Shown: positions 1-8,029 of the stretch, one piece after another | How positions within the stretch are numbered: the first letter of the stretch is position 1 | Layout of the letters: the number at the start of each line of letters is the position of its first letter | Origin: Geoalkalibacter sp. | Lineage (GTDB): Bacteria; Desulfobacterota; Desulfuromonadia; Desulfuromonadales; Geoalkalibacteraceae | Direction of reading: 5' to 3' | Length of the DNA: 47,364 nt | Assembly (NCBI RefSeq): GCF_030605225.1 | Contig: NZ_JAUWAV010000002.1 | Location: 1-47,364, forward strand | Translations under genes and position numbers: made by a program | Notes under the pieces: generated by a model | The model's database searches: none | Told to the model about the DNA's origin: nothing | What the model saw: the letters and a program-made list of their open reading frames with translations, nothing else

Positions 1-59
1 CAGGAGGATTTGGGGGCCGGCGAGCTAGGCGGCGGGCAGCAGGGGCTGTCTTCGGACAT
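1..59 (-). CDS. possible start of a Cys/Pro-rich protein, cut by the window edge
   Basis: An ATG at 59 on the minus strand opens a frame that runs off the left edge without a stop. The 19 readable residues begin MSEDSPCCPPPSSPAPKSS. An AAGGGAAG sequence lies about 8 nt upstream, a reasonable ribosome binding site. A Cys-Cys pair followed by a Pro/Ser linker resembles the flexible N-termini of some metal permeases and metal-binding proteins, but too little is visible to name a family. The porin terminator lies upstream of this start, so it would need its own promoter. It could also be a chance frame. Confidence 0.35.
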   Translation of the reverse strand, partial: MSEDSPCCPPPSSPAPKSS

Positions 60-133
60 GGCGGGACTTCCCTTTCGCGGCTGAATTCAGGCTCGCAGCA
101 TAGCAAAAAAAGCAGCGCGATGGGAGGCGGCGG

Positions 134-164
134 ATAAAAAAAGCCGGCCCGTTGCGGGGCCGGC
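134..164 (-). terminator. intrinsic terminator of the porin gene
   Basis: Read on the minus strand, an 8-bp GC stem (143-150 with 157-164) is followed by a run of seven to eight T (complement of the A run at 135-142). It starts 27 nt past the porin stop codon. Confidence 0.85.
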
Positions 165-190
165 ATAGGATGGAGGGGTGGTGCGGTGGA

Positions 191-1414
191 TCAGAAAATG
201 ACCTGAGCCTGAAGCCGGAAAATGTTGTCATCCTTGTTCTGCGCTAGATCGTCCTTGTGGAGGGTATAATCGGCCTGGATCTTGGCGCGGTGTTTCTTGT
301 AATAATAGCCGGCGGCGATCTGAAACTGGTTCTGGTCGTACTTGGTCAGGGCGGCGGCGTCGGTGGAATCGATGGCCGAGTAGCGCAGGGCCAGTTCGAC
401 GGTCTCGGGGATGATCTGGTAGCCGGCCTGCAGGTAGTAGCCGTCGGCATCCCAGTCGGATTTGCCGTCGGGATCGATGTTGGCCCAGTAGTATTCGGCG
501 GCGGCCGAGAGCCCCAGCCACTTGAAGTGGATGTTGGCGGTGGCGGTGCGCAGATCGGCTTCCTCGCCGTTGGCCAGGTTCAGATCGCCCAGGCGAACAC
601 CGTTCGTCAGCAGGCGGCTGTTGACGTTGCCGGTATCGGCGCGAACCAGGGTCTGCACGGCATAGCTCGCTCCGATGTTGAGCAGCGGCTTGGGTTCGTT
701 GAAGGAGGGCTCGTCCATGTCGAATTTGCCCAGGGGATTGATATCCACGCGCGCGGCCCACAGGTGTTTGTCCTCGCGGTTGCTGCGGTTTTCGCCGTTG
801 CCGTTGAACACGCCGGCCATGTATTCGACCAGATTATCGGCGAAGGCCCCCTTCGCCATGAGGCCCCGATCGCGCCCGAGGTTGAAGGTCTCGTCGGCCA
901 GGGAGCGATCGACGAACATCTGACTGCCCGAGGAGGTGAGCTGCTGACGGCTGGTGGGCGCCTTGAACTGACCGGCCTGCAGGCTCAGCTCGTTCATGAA
1001 TTTGTAGCCGAGCACGGCGTCCTTGAGGGTGGCGCCGCCGCTGCCGCCGAAGTCATGCTGCCACTGGTAATAGAGGTTTTTGTTGTAGACATTGCCGCGC
1101 ATGTCGATGCGCAGGCGCTGGATGTTGAAGTCGCTGTCGTTCTCCTTGGCTGGATCATCCACGTCGGTAAAGGTGTAGCGCGCCTGCAGGCGTCCGCCGA
1201 TGTGCGCGGTATAGTTGCCGTCGCGACTTTCCACGGTGATGCCGCGCCCGGGGCGGTAATAGGCCAGGTCGTTTTTTTTCACCGCCTCCTTGTAATCCTC
1301 CTCGGTGAGGATGCCCTTGTCCTTGAGAATCTCTTCAAGGGTCTTGGCCTCGGCGGTCAGGCCGAAGCCCAGGGTGGTGGCCGCGATGAGCACCGCGGCG
1401 AACATCTTCTTCAT
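191..1414 (-). CDS. outer-membrane porin, OprO/OprP (phosphate-selective) family
   Basis: This 407-residue protein should form a trimeric beta-barrel channel in the outer membrane. It has a signal peptide (MKKMFAAVLI..., predicted cleavage after AEA at residue 23). A short helical segment with a TLEEILKDKG-type motif follows, as is common in Geobacter-type porins, then a Tyr/Phe-rich alternating barrel sequence starting with HIGGRLQARYTF and ending in a C-terminal Phe (QVIF), the usual outer-membrane assembly signal. I chose the ATG at 1414 because AGGAGG lies 7 nt upstream; an upstream in-frame ATG at 1462 has no such site and would spoil the signal peptide. The gene is monocistronic, with its own terminator. 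Members of this family pass phosphate, pyrophosphate or other anions; the real substrate cannot be read from the sequence. Confidence 0.85.
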   Translation of the reverse strand: MKKMFAAVLIAATTLGFGLTAEAKTLEEILKDKGILTEEDYKEAVKKNDLAYYRPGRGITVESRDGNYTAHIGGRLQARYTFTDVDDPAKENDSDFNIQRLRIDMRGNVYNKNLYYQWQHDFGGSGGATLKDAVLGYKFMNELSLQAGQFKAPTSRQQLTSSGSQMFVDRSLADETFNLGRDRGLMAKGAFADNLVEYMAGVFNGNGENRSNREDKHLWAARVDINPLGKFDMDEPSFNEPKPLLNIGASYAVQTLVRADTGNVNSRLLTNGVRLGDLNLANGEEADLRTATANIHFKWLGLSAAAEYYWANIDPDGKSDWDADGYYLQAGYQIIPETVELALRYSAIDSTDAAALTKYDQNQFQIAAGYYYKKHRAKIQADYTLHKDDLAQNKDDNIFRLQAQVIF

Positions 1415-1533
1415 GGTGGTCCTCCTGAAAAAAGTGAATGTGGCCGACAAGACTGCCGGCAAAGCAGGCTGGATTTAGCCCGCCCTTTGTTGTCGCATGG
1501 TTAGGATTGATTGAAGTTTCGATGAGGGCGGAA

Positions 1534-1779
1534 TTATTTGTGTTGCATGGTCCAGGGGTCGAGGCCGTAGCGCGGCTGGCTGTGACGCAGCAGGCGCGAA
1601 AGGAACAGGGCGCAGTCGTCGAAATCCTCCGAGTGGCAGAGGTCGCGACGCTTGCGGCCATTCACGGCCATGGCCGAGAAAGACGCGGTGCAGGTCTGGG
1701 ATTGCCCGCACAGATAGGGGCAGGTGTTTTCCGTGGGTGAAAGGGCCAGGGCCGTGTTGCCGGCCGACAGGGTTTGCAT
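1534..1779 (-). CDS. small Cys-rich protein of unknown function
   Basis: An 81-residue protein with cysteines at 20, 24, 30, 48 and 56 (CPYLCGQSQTC in the N-terminal half). There is no signal peptide or membrane segment. GGAGGAATCCC immediately before the ATG is a good ribosome binding site. The cysteine spacing suggests metal or Fe-S binding or disulfides, but I recognise no family. It lies downstream of the ppx gene on the same strand with an 87-nt gap, so it could be the last cistron of the sixA-ppx transcript or have its own promoter. The good ribosome binding site and non-random cysteine pattern support a real gene. Confidence 0.65.
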   Translation of the reverse strand: MQTLSAGNTALALSPTENTCPYLCGQSQTCTASFSAMAVNGRKRRDLCHSEDFDDCALFLSRLLRHSQPRYGLDPWTMQHK

Positions 1780-1866
1780 GGGATTCCTCCGTTTGTCGTT
1801 TGAGTCGCGGAGGAAAGGGTAGGCCGGGGATGTTAAGGCATTGTTGCCGAAAGGTGATTTTTTTGT

Positions 1867-3456
1867 TCAGTCGGCACTGAGCGCCAACTTACGGGCGAAG
1901 GTCGCTTCGAACAGGTCGCGCTTGCTTTCGCCGCCGTAGATTTCCACGGACAGATCCTCGGCGCCGCCCAGATGCACGTGGAACCGCTCGCCGTCGAGGC
2001 GGCAGGCGATGCTTTGCACCACGCGGCTGCGCCGCCGGTCGAGACCGTCGGCCAGGCGCAGGATGCCGCCCAGGCGGGCCACGGCGCGCCGATCCTCGCC
2101 GGAGAGGCCGAGGAGGTTTTCGTGGTTTTTCTTGGGCAGGGCGCGGCGATGGTAGCGCGCGATGTTGGCGATGATCTCCTGCTCGCGCGGGCTGAAGCCG
2201 AACAGGCTGGCGTGGCGGATCAGGTGATAGCTGTGCTTGTGATGGCGGGCGTAGTTGATGAAATAGCCGACGTCGTGCAAGAGGGCGGCGGCTTCGAGCA
2301 GGCGGCGCTGGCGGCTGTCGAGTTCGAAGCTCGGCGCCAGGGCGTCGAACATGCTCAGGGACAGGCGCGCCACCTGATCGGCGTGATCCTCGTGAAAATG
2401 GCAGGCGCGGGCGAAGCTCAGCACCGCCGTGCGCCAGTTGACGGGCTTGCGAGCGCGCGGGGCGAGGCCGTATTTTTCCAGGCTGCGCAGGATCAGGCCG
2501 TGGCGGATGCCGCGCTCGTTGACCTTGAGGATGTTGGTGCCGAAACGGCGCATGAGCTCATCGACTACCGTCATGCCGGCGATGATGATGTCGGCGCGCT
2601 CGGGGGCCAGGCCCGAAACGGCGCGCCGCTCGCGCAGGGGTTTGCGCAGCAGCATGGCGAGCAGATGCACCACCTCGGAGCGCAGCACCTCGTAGCCCTG
2701 GAAGCTGTTGAACTGCTCGCGGCGCTGGGCCATGACCATGGCGGCGATGGTGGTGAGGGTGCCGCCCGAACCGATCAGGCACTGCACGGCGGAATCGCGG
2801 TCGCGCAGATTTTTTTTCAGCGTGGCGCGGATGTGCTTGCGCAGCCGTTGATGCTCCTCGGGGCTGATGGGGTCGTTGGGCAGGAACTTTTCCGTGAGCA
2901 CCACCGCGCCCAGATCCAGGGAGAAGATGTCCTCGATCTGGCTGCCCATGGTGGTGATGATCTCGGCGCTGCCGCCGCCGATATCCACGAGGGCGTAGTG
3001 CAGATTGTCCATCTCGAAGCTGCTGCGGGCGCTGAGAAAGGCCAGTTCGGCCTCTTCCTCGCCGCTGATGACCTCGATGGCGAGGCCCAGTTCGTCCTGG
3101 ATCGCGGCGACGAAGGCCGCGCCGTTGCGTGCCTGGCGCACCGCGCTGGTGGCCACCGCCTCCACCGCCGATACGCCGTAGCCCTGCTGAATCTTGAGCA
3201 TGCGCGCCAGGGCGTCGCGCGCCCGCTCCCAGGCCGCCGGGCAGATTTCGCCGCTGGCCGCCAGCCCTTCGCCGAGGCGCACCGTCGCCTTTTCGTCGTC
3301 GAGCACCTGGAAATCCCGGCCGGGGCGCGCCTCGACGACAATCGAGCGGATCGAGTTGGTGCCGATGTCGATGGCGGCCAGACGCCGGTTTTCCCTGGGC
3401 GCCGGGGTAGCGACCGGGGGCTCTTGGGGCAGGGATTTGAGTTTGGCGAGGGGCAT
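1867..3456 (-). CDS. ppx: exopolyphosphatase / pppGpp phosphatase (Ppx/GppA) with C-terminal HD-type domain
   Basis: About 529 residues. It should release phosphate from the ends of polyphosphate and/or hydrolyse pppGpp in the cytosol. After a short Pro-rich N-terminal tail comes the actin-like ASKHA fold (AAIDIGTNSIRSIVVE near residue 34, ISGEEEAELAFLSAR, then DIGGGSAEI). The C-terminal part is HD-like (HDVGYFINYARHHKHSYHLI), as in long-form Ppx enzymes. The start is ambiguous. An upstream ATG at 3480 overlaps the sixA stop as ATGA but has no clear ribosome binding site, while GAGG lies 5 nt before the ATG at 3456, so I prefer 3456. It is cotranscribed with sixA, which gives a two-phosphatase operon. 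Confidence 0.9.
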   Translation of the reverse strand: MPLAKLKSLPQEPPVATPAPRENRRLAAIDIGTNSIRSIVVEARPGRDFQVLDDEKATVRLGEGLAASGEICPAAWERARDALARMLKIQQGYGVSAVEAVATSAVRQARNGAAFVAAIQDELGLAIEVISGEEEAELAFLSARSSFEMDNLHYALVDIGGGSAEIITTMGSQIEDIFSLDLGAVVLTEKFLPNDPISPEEHQRLRKHIRATLKKNLRDRDSAVQCLIGSGGTLTTIAAMVMAQRREQFNSFQGYEVLRSEVVHLLAMLLRKPLRERRAVSGLAPERADIIIAGMTVVDELMRRFGTNILKVNERGIRHGLILRSLEKYGLAPRARKPVNWRTAVLSFARACHFHEDHADQVARLSLSMFDALAPSFELDSRQRRLLEAAALLHDVGYFINYARHHKHSYHLIRHASLFGFSPREQEIIANIARYHRRALPKKNHENLLGLSGEDRRAVARLGGILRLADGLDRRRSRVVQSIACRLDGERFHVHLGGAEDLSVEIYGGESKRDLFEATFARKLALSAD

Positions 3457-3476
3457 GGGATCCTCGATCAAGGGAC

Positions 3477-3980
3477 TCATTCGGCGATGGCCGTCACATC
3501 GGTGTAGAATTTGCCTTTGGCCTGTAGCCAGAGAAAGCGTCCCGGTTGGCCGGCGGCCTCGGGATCCCAGTCAAGCGCCAGCACGCCGCCCTTGCTCAGG
3601 GACAGCGCCCCGGGCGTGCCCAGCAGTGCGCCGCCGAGATCGCTCAGGTCGGGATTGTGGCCGACGCAGGCCAGGGATGCCGCACCGGGATGACGGCCGA
3701 GGACGCGGTGCAGGCCCTCCAGCCCGAAGCCGGGCGCGAGGGCTTCATCAATGGTCAGCGGACCGTTGAAGGTCAGGGCCTCGGCGAGAATTTCCGCGGT
3801 CTGCACGGCGCGCACCAGGGGGCTGGAAACGATCACCTCGGGAGCCATGCCTTTTTTTCTCAGGCTGCCCGCCACGGCGCGAAAGCGCTCGCGTCCCTCC
3901 GGGGTCAAGTAGCGATACTCCTCGGGGATGTCGAAGGCGCGTTCCACGGCCTTGGCGTGGCGAACCAGATAGAGCTTCAT
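3477..3980 (-). CDS. sixA: SixA-type phosphohistidine phosphatase (histidine phosphatase superfamily)
   Basis: A 167-residue protein starting MKLYLVRHAKA, whose Arg-His pair at residues 7-8 is the catalytic RHG-like motif of the histidine phosphatase superfamily; the second conserved His is in VGHNPDLSDL. SixA enzymes remove phosphate from phosphohistidine domains; in E. coli the target is the nitrogen PTS, but the target here is unknown. The ATG at 3980 is preceded by GGAGGTCC at ideal spacing, so the upstream in-frame ATG at 4055 is rejected. The downstream ppx reading frame overlaps or nearly abuts it, implying translational coupling. The PVDP-type loops look intact. Confidence 0.88.
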   Translation of the reverse strand: MKLYLVRHAKAVERAFDIPEEYRYLTPEGRERFRAVAGSLRKKGMAPEVIVSSPLVRAVQTAEILAEALTFNGPLTIDEALAPGFGLEGLHRVLGRHPGAASLACVGHNPDLSDLGGALLGTPGALSLSKGGVLALDWDPEAAGQPGRFLWLQAKGKFYTDVTAIAE

Positions 3981-4069
3981 GGCGGACCTCCGGGACGAAG
4001 GGGCAGGGCTTTTGAAAAAATAATAGCAGTTTGTTTGAAAACTGTGAGGCAGCAAAGAGAGATGGCGGG

Positions 4070-4107
4070 AAAAAAGAAAAACGGCCGCCCCTGGCGGGGG
4101 CGGCCGA
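4070..4107 (-). terminator. intrinsic terminator after the small outer-membrane protein gene
   Basis: On the minus strand a GC-rich stem (CGGCCGCCCC with its complement, 4082-4106) is followed by a T run (A run at 4073-4081 on the plus strand). It separates this gene from sixA-ppx downstream. Confidence 0.85.
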
Positions 4108-4119
4108 AAGCAGCGGGGA

Positions 4120-4761
4120 TCAGAAGCCCAGGCGCACGCCGAAGGTCAGGTTGTGGGTGGCGTAGTCGACTTCGTTGCGCACGCCGTCGGGATCGGTGAA
4201 GGTCGGATCCAGGGTGGCGAAATAGCGGTAGCCGAGATCGAAATTGAGGTGGCGGCCGACGGGCAGGCCGACGCCGGCGCCGATCTGGTAGGCGAAGCGG
4301 GTGTCGCTGTCGTCGGCGAAGCCGGCGTTGTCGAAGTTCAGGCGCGCGCCGCCCAGGCCGATGCCGAAGAAGGGCACGAAGGGCGTTCTGGTGCGGATGT
4401 CGATCCAGCTGTTGGCCATGAGGCTGGTGACCTTCATTTCGCCGCCGCGCGGTTCGAATCGCTGATTGACCTCGATGGCGTCCACGTCGTTGCCGCGCAC
4501 GGCGAATTCGACCTCGAGGCGGCCGGTGACATTGTCGCGATGGCTGAAATAGCCGCCGGTGTCGTAGCCCAGGGAAAAGCCGACATGGTTGCCCCAGTCG
4601 AACTCGACGTTGATGTCGCGCACCCCCGAGGCGCGCAATTTGGAATCCTCGAGATACTGGGTGCCGGCGAAGGCGCTCAGGTAAAAGCCGCTCTGGGCGA
4701 AGGCGGGAACGGCGGCGAGCAGAATCAGCAACAGGGCGGCGAAAACAGTGCGCAGGTTCAC
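4120..4761 (-). CDS. small outer-membrane beta-barrel protein (OmpX / OmpA-barrel type)
   Basis: A 213-residue protein with a signal peptide (NLRTVFAALLLILLAAVPAFA) followed by alternating beta strands typical of an 8-stranded barrel (GFYLSAFAGTQYLEDSK, later GLPVGRHLNFDLGYRYF) and a C-terminal Phe (GVRLGF). The start is decided by the ribosome binding site. GGAGG lies 5 nt before a GTG at 4761, whereas in-frame ATGs at 4773 and 4779 overlap that site and would add residues before the signal peptide. Such barrels are usually surface adhesion, stress or structural proteins; no specific role can be assigned. It is monocistronic, with a good promoter (4809-4837) and terminator. Confidence 0.8.
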   Translation of the reverse strand: MNLRTVFAALLLILLAAVPAFAQSGFYLSAFAGTQYLEDSKLRASGVRDINVEFDWGNHVGFSLGYDTGGYFSHRDNVTGRLEVEFAVRGNDVDAIEVNQRFEPRGGEMKVTSLMANSWIDIRTRTPFVPFFGIGLGGARLNFDNAGFADDSDTRFAYQIGAGVGLPVGRHLNFDLGYRYFATLDPTFTDPDGVRNEVDYATHNLTFGVRLGF

Positions 4762-4808
4762 GAGGACCTCCATCGACATTGGGGCTTGAGATGAGGGAAA
4801 ACAGACTA

Positions 4809-4837
4809 AACTTAGGGATTCGCGACGGCGATGTCAA
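4809..4837 (-). promoter_or_regulatory. sigma-70-type promoter for the small outer-membrane protein
   Basis: On the minus strand, TTGACA (4832-4837) and TAAGTT (4809-4814) are separated by 17 nt, about 45 nt upstream of the GTG start. Confidence 0.7.
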
Positions 4838-4916
4838 CGACAAATCCCGGGGCGGCGGCGTGCGCCGGCTGTGGTAAGCTTGGGGTCAGCGAGGATTTTT
4901 TCAAGGAGAAGCGGCC

Positions 4917-5072
4917 ATGGGATCCTGTCAGAAAGGCAAATCCGAAACCGATCCCCATCCGGGGGCCTACAAGTGCAAGAAGTGCGGTGCCGTGTCCGAG
5001 AAGGAAAAGCATCTGTGCGACGCCAAGAAGATCAAGGGCGACGACAAGGAGAAAAAGAAAAAGAAAAAATGA
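4917..5072 (+). CDS. 51-residue zinc-ribbon-like protein with a poly-Lys tail
   Basis: ATG at 4917 and TGA at 5070-5072 give 51 residues beginning MGSCQKGKSETDPHPGAYKC. The core carries C20-x2-C23 and then H32-x-C34, a compact CxxC...HxC pattern that looks like a half zinc ribbon, followed by DAKKIKGDDKE and six Lys. CAAGGAG lies 8 nt before the start. The gene is convergent with the EF-G gene, with only 4 nt between their stops. Similar very small Lys-rich CxxC proteins occur in Geobacter-like genomes as conserved hypotheticals. The basic tail suggests nucleic-acid or ribosome contact, which is inference only. It is easily missed because of its length. Confidence 0.72.
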   Translation: MGSCQKGKSETDPHPGAYKCKKCGAVSEKEKHLCDAKKIKGDDKEKKKKKK

Positions 5073-5076
5073 CCCC

Positions 5077-7137
5077 TTACAACCCGAAGCGGCGCAGGGT
5101 GTCGGGCGGCGCCTGATCGAAGTGGGAGAATTCCAGGGTGTAGGTGCCGCGGCCCTTGGTGGCGCTGCGCAGCTCGGTCATGTAGCCGAACATTTCGACC
5201 AGGGGCACCTGGGCGCGGATCACATCGGTCTCGCCGCGCGACTGCATGCCTTCGACCTGGCCGCGTTTCTGCTGCAGGGTGCCGAGCACCTTGCCGGTGT
5301 AGTCGCTGGGCACGGTCAGCTCCAGGGCCATCACCGGCTCGAGCAGGGTCGGCGCCGCCTCGCGGGCGGCGAGAGCAAAGCCGCGCTGCAGGGCGGCGCG
5401 CAGTCCCAGGTCGGTGGTCTGGCCGGGGATGAGCGGTGCCTCCTCGACCAGGATGCGCAGATCGACGAGGGGATAGCCGGCGCGCACCCCGCCGCGGCAG
5501 GCCTGGCGCAGGCTCTCCTCGATGAGGGTGCGCCACTCGGTGGGCAGTTCGGCAACGGCCGGCGCCAGCTCGACGGATAGACCCGTGTTGCGCGGCCGCG
5601 GCTCAAGGAGCAGCACCACCTCGCCGTGGTGGCGACGGCCGTCGATGTCGCGTTCGAAGATCTCGCGATGGCGGTGGGCGCGGGTGAGGGTTTCCCGGTA
5701 GACCACCTGGGGGCGCCCGGTCTTGACCTGCACGCCGAAATCTCGCGCCAGCCGATCAACCACCACCTCCAGATGCAGCTCGCCCATGCCGGTGAGAATC
5801 GTCTGCCCCGTTTCGGCATCCTCGCGCACGCGGAAGGTGGGGTCTTCCCATTGCAGTTTTTCCAGGGCGGGACCGAGTTTTTCGCGGTCGTCCACGGCAC
5901 GCGCCTCCACGGCGATGGACACCACCGGTTCGGGCAGCGTCAGGCCGGCAAGGAGCAGCGGCTGCTCGCGGCGGCACAGGGTATCGCCGGTCAACACATC
6001 CTTGAGGCCGGTAGCGGCGACGATGTCGCCGGCGCGGGCCTCCTCGATGCGTTCGCGCTTGTGGGCGTGCATGAGAAACAGCCGCGCCAGGCGATCCTCG
6101 CCGCCGCGGGTGCTGTTGAACAGCAGATCGCCGGCGGCCAGCCGTCCCGAATAGATACGCAGATAGGTGAGTTTGCGGCCCTCGTCGGCGAGCACCTTGA
6201 AGGCCAGGGCGCACAGTGGCCCCTGGGGATCGTTGGGCAGTTCCAGGGTCGCGCCGCTGCTCGGGTCGATAGCTTGGACCGGCGGCGTGTCGAGGGGCGA
6301 GGGCAGGTAGTCGACGACCCCGTCGAGAAGCGGCTGAATACCCTTGTTGCGCAGCGCCGATCCGAGGAAGGTGGGCTGGAGGCGGCAGGCCAGGGTACCA
6401 AGGCGCAGGGCCGCGCGCAAACGCTCGGCGGCCACGGGGCGCCCCTCGACAAAGTCGGCCATGATGGCGTCGTCGAAATCGGCCGCCGCCTCGATGATCG
6501 CCTCGCGCCCGCGCAGAACTTGTTCTTCAAATTCGGCCGGAATCTGCGCGCGCTCGACGGTCGCGCCCTGATCGTGCTCGGCAAAGCTCAGGGCCTGGGC
6601 GTCGAGCAGGTCGATCACCCCGCGAAACTCTCCCTCCAGTCCCCAGGGCAACTGCATGAGCACCGGCCGAGCGCCCAGCCGTTCCCCCATCTGCTTGAGG
6701 GTCGCCTCCACGTCGGCGCCGACGCGGTCGAGCTTGTTGATCAGGCAGATGCGCGGCACGGCGTAGCGGTTGGCCTGGCGCCAAACCGATTCGCTTTGCG
6801 GCTGCACGCCCTCCACGCCGCTGAAAATCGCGATGGCGCCGTCGAGCACCCGCAGGGAGCGTTCCACCTCGATGGTGAAATCGATGTGTCCGGGCGTGTC
6901 GATGAGGTTCAGCCAATGGCCGCGCCATCGGCAGGCGGTGCTGGTGGCGGTGATGGTGATGCCGCGCTCCTGCTCCTGGGGCATCCAGTCCATGACCGTG
7001 GTCCCTTCGTGGACCTCGCCGAGCTTGTGGGTTTCTCCAGTGTAGAACAGGATGCGCTCCGACACGGTGGTCTTGCCCGCGTCGATGTGGGAGATGATGC
7101 CGAGGTTGCGGATGCGGGTCGGCTCGGGAGCTTTCAT
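5077..7137 (-). CDS. fusA: elongation factor G paralog (EF-G II type)
   Basis: A 686-residue GTPase that drives ribosome translocation or recycling. The GTPase motifs are intact: HIDAGKTT (17-24), a switch with [14 protein letters not shown] and NKLD. EF-G domains II-V follow, including a domain IV region ([14 protein letters not shown]) and a domain V end with [20 protein letters not shown]. It stands alone rather than in a str operon with rpsL, rpsG and tuf, so it is probably a second EF-G. Whether it does translocation, recycling or a stress role cannot be told. A promoter with a consensus TATAAT lies 50-77 nt upstream. The ATG at 7137 begins [20 protein letters not shown] and gives the normal family N-terminus. 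Confidence 0.92.
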   Translation of the reverse strand: MKAPEPTRIRNLGIISHIDAGKTTVSERILFYTGETHKLGEVHEGTTVMDWMPQEQERGITITATSTACRWRGHWLNLIDTPGHIDFTIEVERSLRVLDGAIAIFSGVEGVQPQSESVWRQANRYAVPRICLINKLDRVGADVEATLKQMGERLGARPVLMQLPWGLEGEFRGVIDLLDAQALSFAEHDQGATVERAQIPAEFEEQVLRGREAIIEAAADFDDAIMADFVEGRPVAAERLRAALRLGTLACRLQPTFLGSALRNKGIQPLLDGVVDYLPSPLDTPPVQAIDPSSGATLELPNDPQGPLCALAFKVLADEGRKLTYLRIYSGRLAAGDLLFNSTRGGEDRLARLFLMHAHKRERIEEARAGDIVAATGLKDVLTGDTLCRREQPLLLAGLTLPEPVVSIAVEARAVDDREKLGPALEKLQWEDPTFRVREDAETGQTILTGMGELHLEVVVDRLARDFGVQVKTGRPQVVYRETLTRAHRHREIFERDIDGRRHHGEVVLLLEPRPRNTGLSVELAPAVAELPTEWRTLIEESLRQACRGGVRAGYPLVDLRILVEEAPLIPGQTTDLGLRAALQRGFALAAREAAPTLLEPVMALELTVPSDYTGKVLGTLQQKRGQVEGMQSRGETDVIRAQVPLVEMFGYMTELRSATKGRGTYTLEFSHFDQAPPDTLRRFGL

Positions 7138-7186
7138 GGACGCCTCGAAAATGCAAAATCCACAATAATGCCAAAAGGATCTGGTG

Positions 7187-7214
7187 ATTATAGCGAAACC
7201 TGAGGGTTCGGCAA
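7187..7214 (-). promoter_or_regulatory. promoter of the EF-G paralog
   Basis: On the minus strand, TTGCCG (7209-7214), a 16-nt spacer and a consensus TATAAT (7187-7192) lie just downstream of the metallo-hydrolase stop codon. Confidence 0.65.
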
Positions 7215-7234
7215 GAAGGGCGCGGGCGCTTGGT

Positions 7235-8029
7235 CTATAAGAGAAAGAACAGCCGCTGCCCGTCGTAGGCGAATTCGGCGCCGGGAGGCAGGGCGGCGCC
7301 GTGGCGGTGGTGGTCGATGTCGTGGCTCAGGTGGGTGAGGATGATGCGCTGGACGTGCAGCTCGCGCATGGCCTCGATGGCCTGGGGGATGTTGAAGTGC
7401 GTGCTGTGCGGGCGAAAGCGCAGGCCGTCGATGATCACCGTGTGCAGGTCGCGCAGCAGCGGCAGGGAAGTTTCGGGGATGGCGCTGCAGTCGGTGAGGT
7501 AGGCGAAGGGGCCGATGCGAAAGCCCAGGGAGCTGCCCGAGCCGTGATGCAGGGGCACCGGCTGGATGAGAAGGCCGAAGAGCTCGAAGGGGCCGCCGAT
7601 GACGCGCGGCTCCAGACGCGGGCGGTAGCCGGGTTCGAGTTCCTCGTCGAAGATGTAGGCGAAGACCCGCTGGATGACGGCGATACTCGCGGCGTCGCCG
7701 TAGATGGGAATCGCCTGGCCGCTGTGCATGTTGAAGGCGCGCAGATCGTCGATGCCGTTGACGTGATCGGCGTGGGTGTGGGTGTAGAGCACCGCGTCGA
7801 GATGGCCGATGCCCTCGCGCAGGGCCTGCTGACGCAGGTCCGTGGCGCTGTCGATGAGGATGTTGCGCCCGGCGCTGCTCAGCAGCAGGCTGCAGCGGGT
7901 GCGCTGGTTTTCCGGGGTGCCCGAGGTGCAGACCGCGCAGGAGCAACCCAGGGTCGGCACGCCCGTCGAAGTGCCCGAGCCGAGCACGACGACGTCGAGG
8001 CGCGGACGGTTCTCAGACCTTGAACGCAC
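7235..8029 (-). CDS. MBL-fold metallo-hydrolase, PhnP-like
   Basis: 264 residues of the metallo-beta-lactamase fold. The metal motif is H84-x-H86-x-D88-H89 ([16 protein letters not shown]). The N-terminal [18 protein letters not shown] segment places three Cys (29, 31, 34) as in PhnP-type phosphodiesterases, where they bind a structural zinc. PhnP hydrolyses cyclic phosphoribosyl phosphate, but no phosphonate genes lie nearby, so the substrate is open; a related cyclic-nucleotide or general phosphodiesterase is possible. The start is GTG at 8029, with AGGAAG upstream, and overlaps the end of the chemoreceptor gene by 17 nt, implying cotranscription. Confidence 0.82.
   Translation of the reverse strand: MRSRSENRPRLDVVVLGSGTSTGVPTLGCSCAVCTSGTPENQRTRCSLLLSSAGRNILIDSATDLRQQALREGIGHLDAVLYTHTHADHVNGIDDLRAFNMHSGQAIPIYGDAASIAVIQRVFAYIFDEELEPGYRPRLEPRVIGGPFELFGLLIQPVPLHHGSGSSLGFRIGPFAYLTDCSAIPETSLPLLRDLHTVIIDGLRFRPHSTHFNIPQAIEAMRELHVQRIILTHLSHDIDHHRHGAALPPGAEFAYDGQRLFFLL

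Noticed and set aside
257-1504. Long plus-strand frame (415 codons) across the porin
   Set aside because: It is the complement of a well-supported porin gene; its Gly/Val/Ala-rich composition is typical of antisense frames in high-GC DNA.
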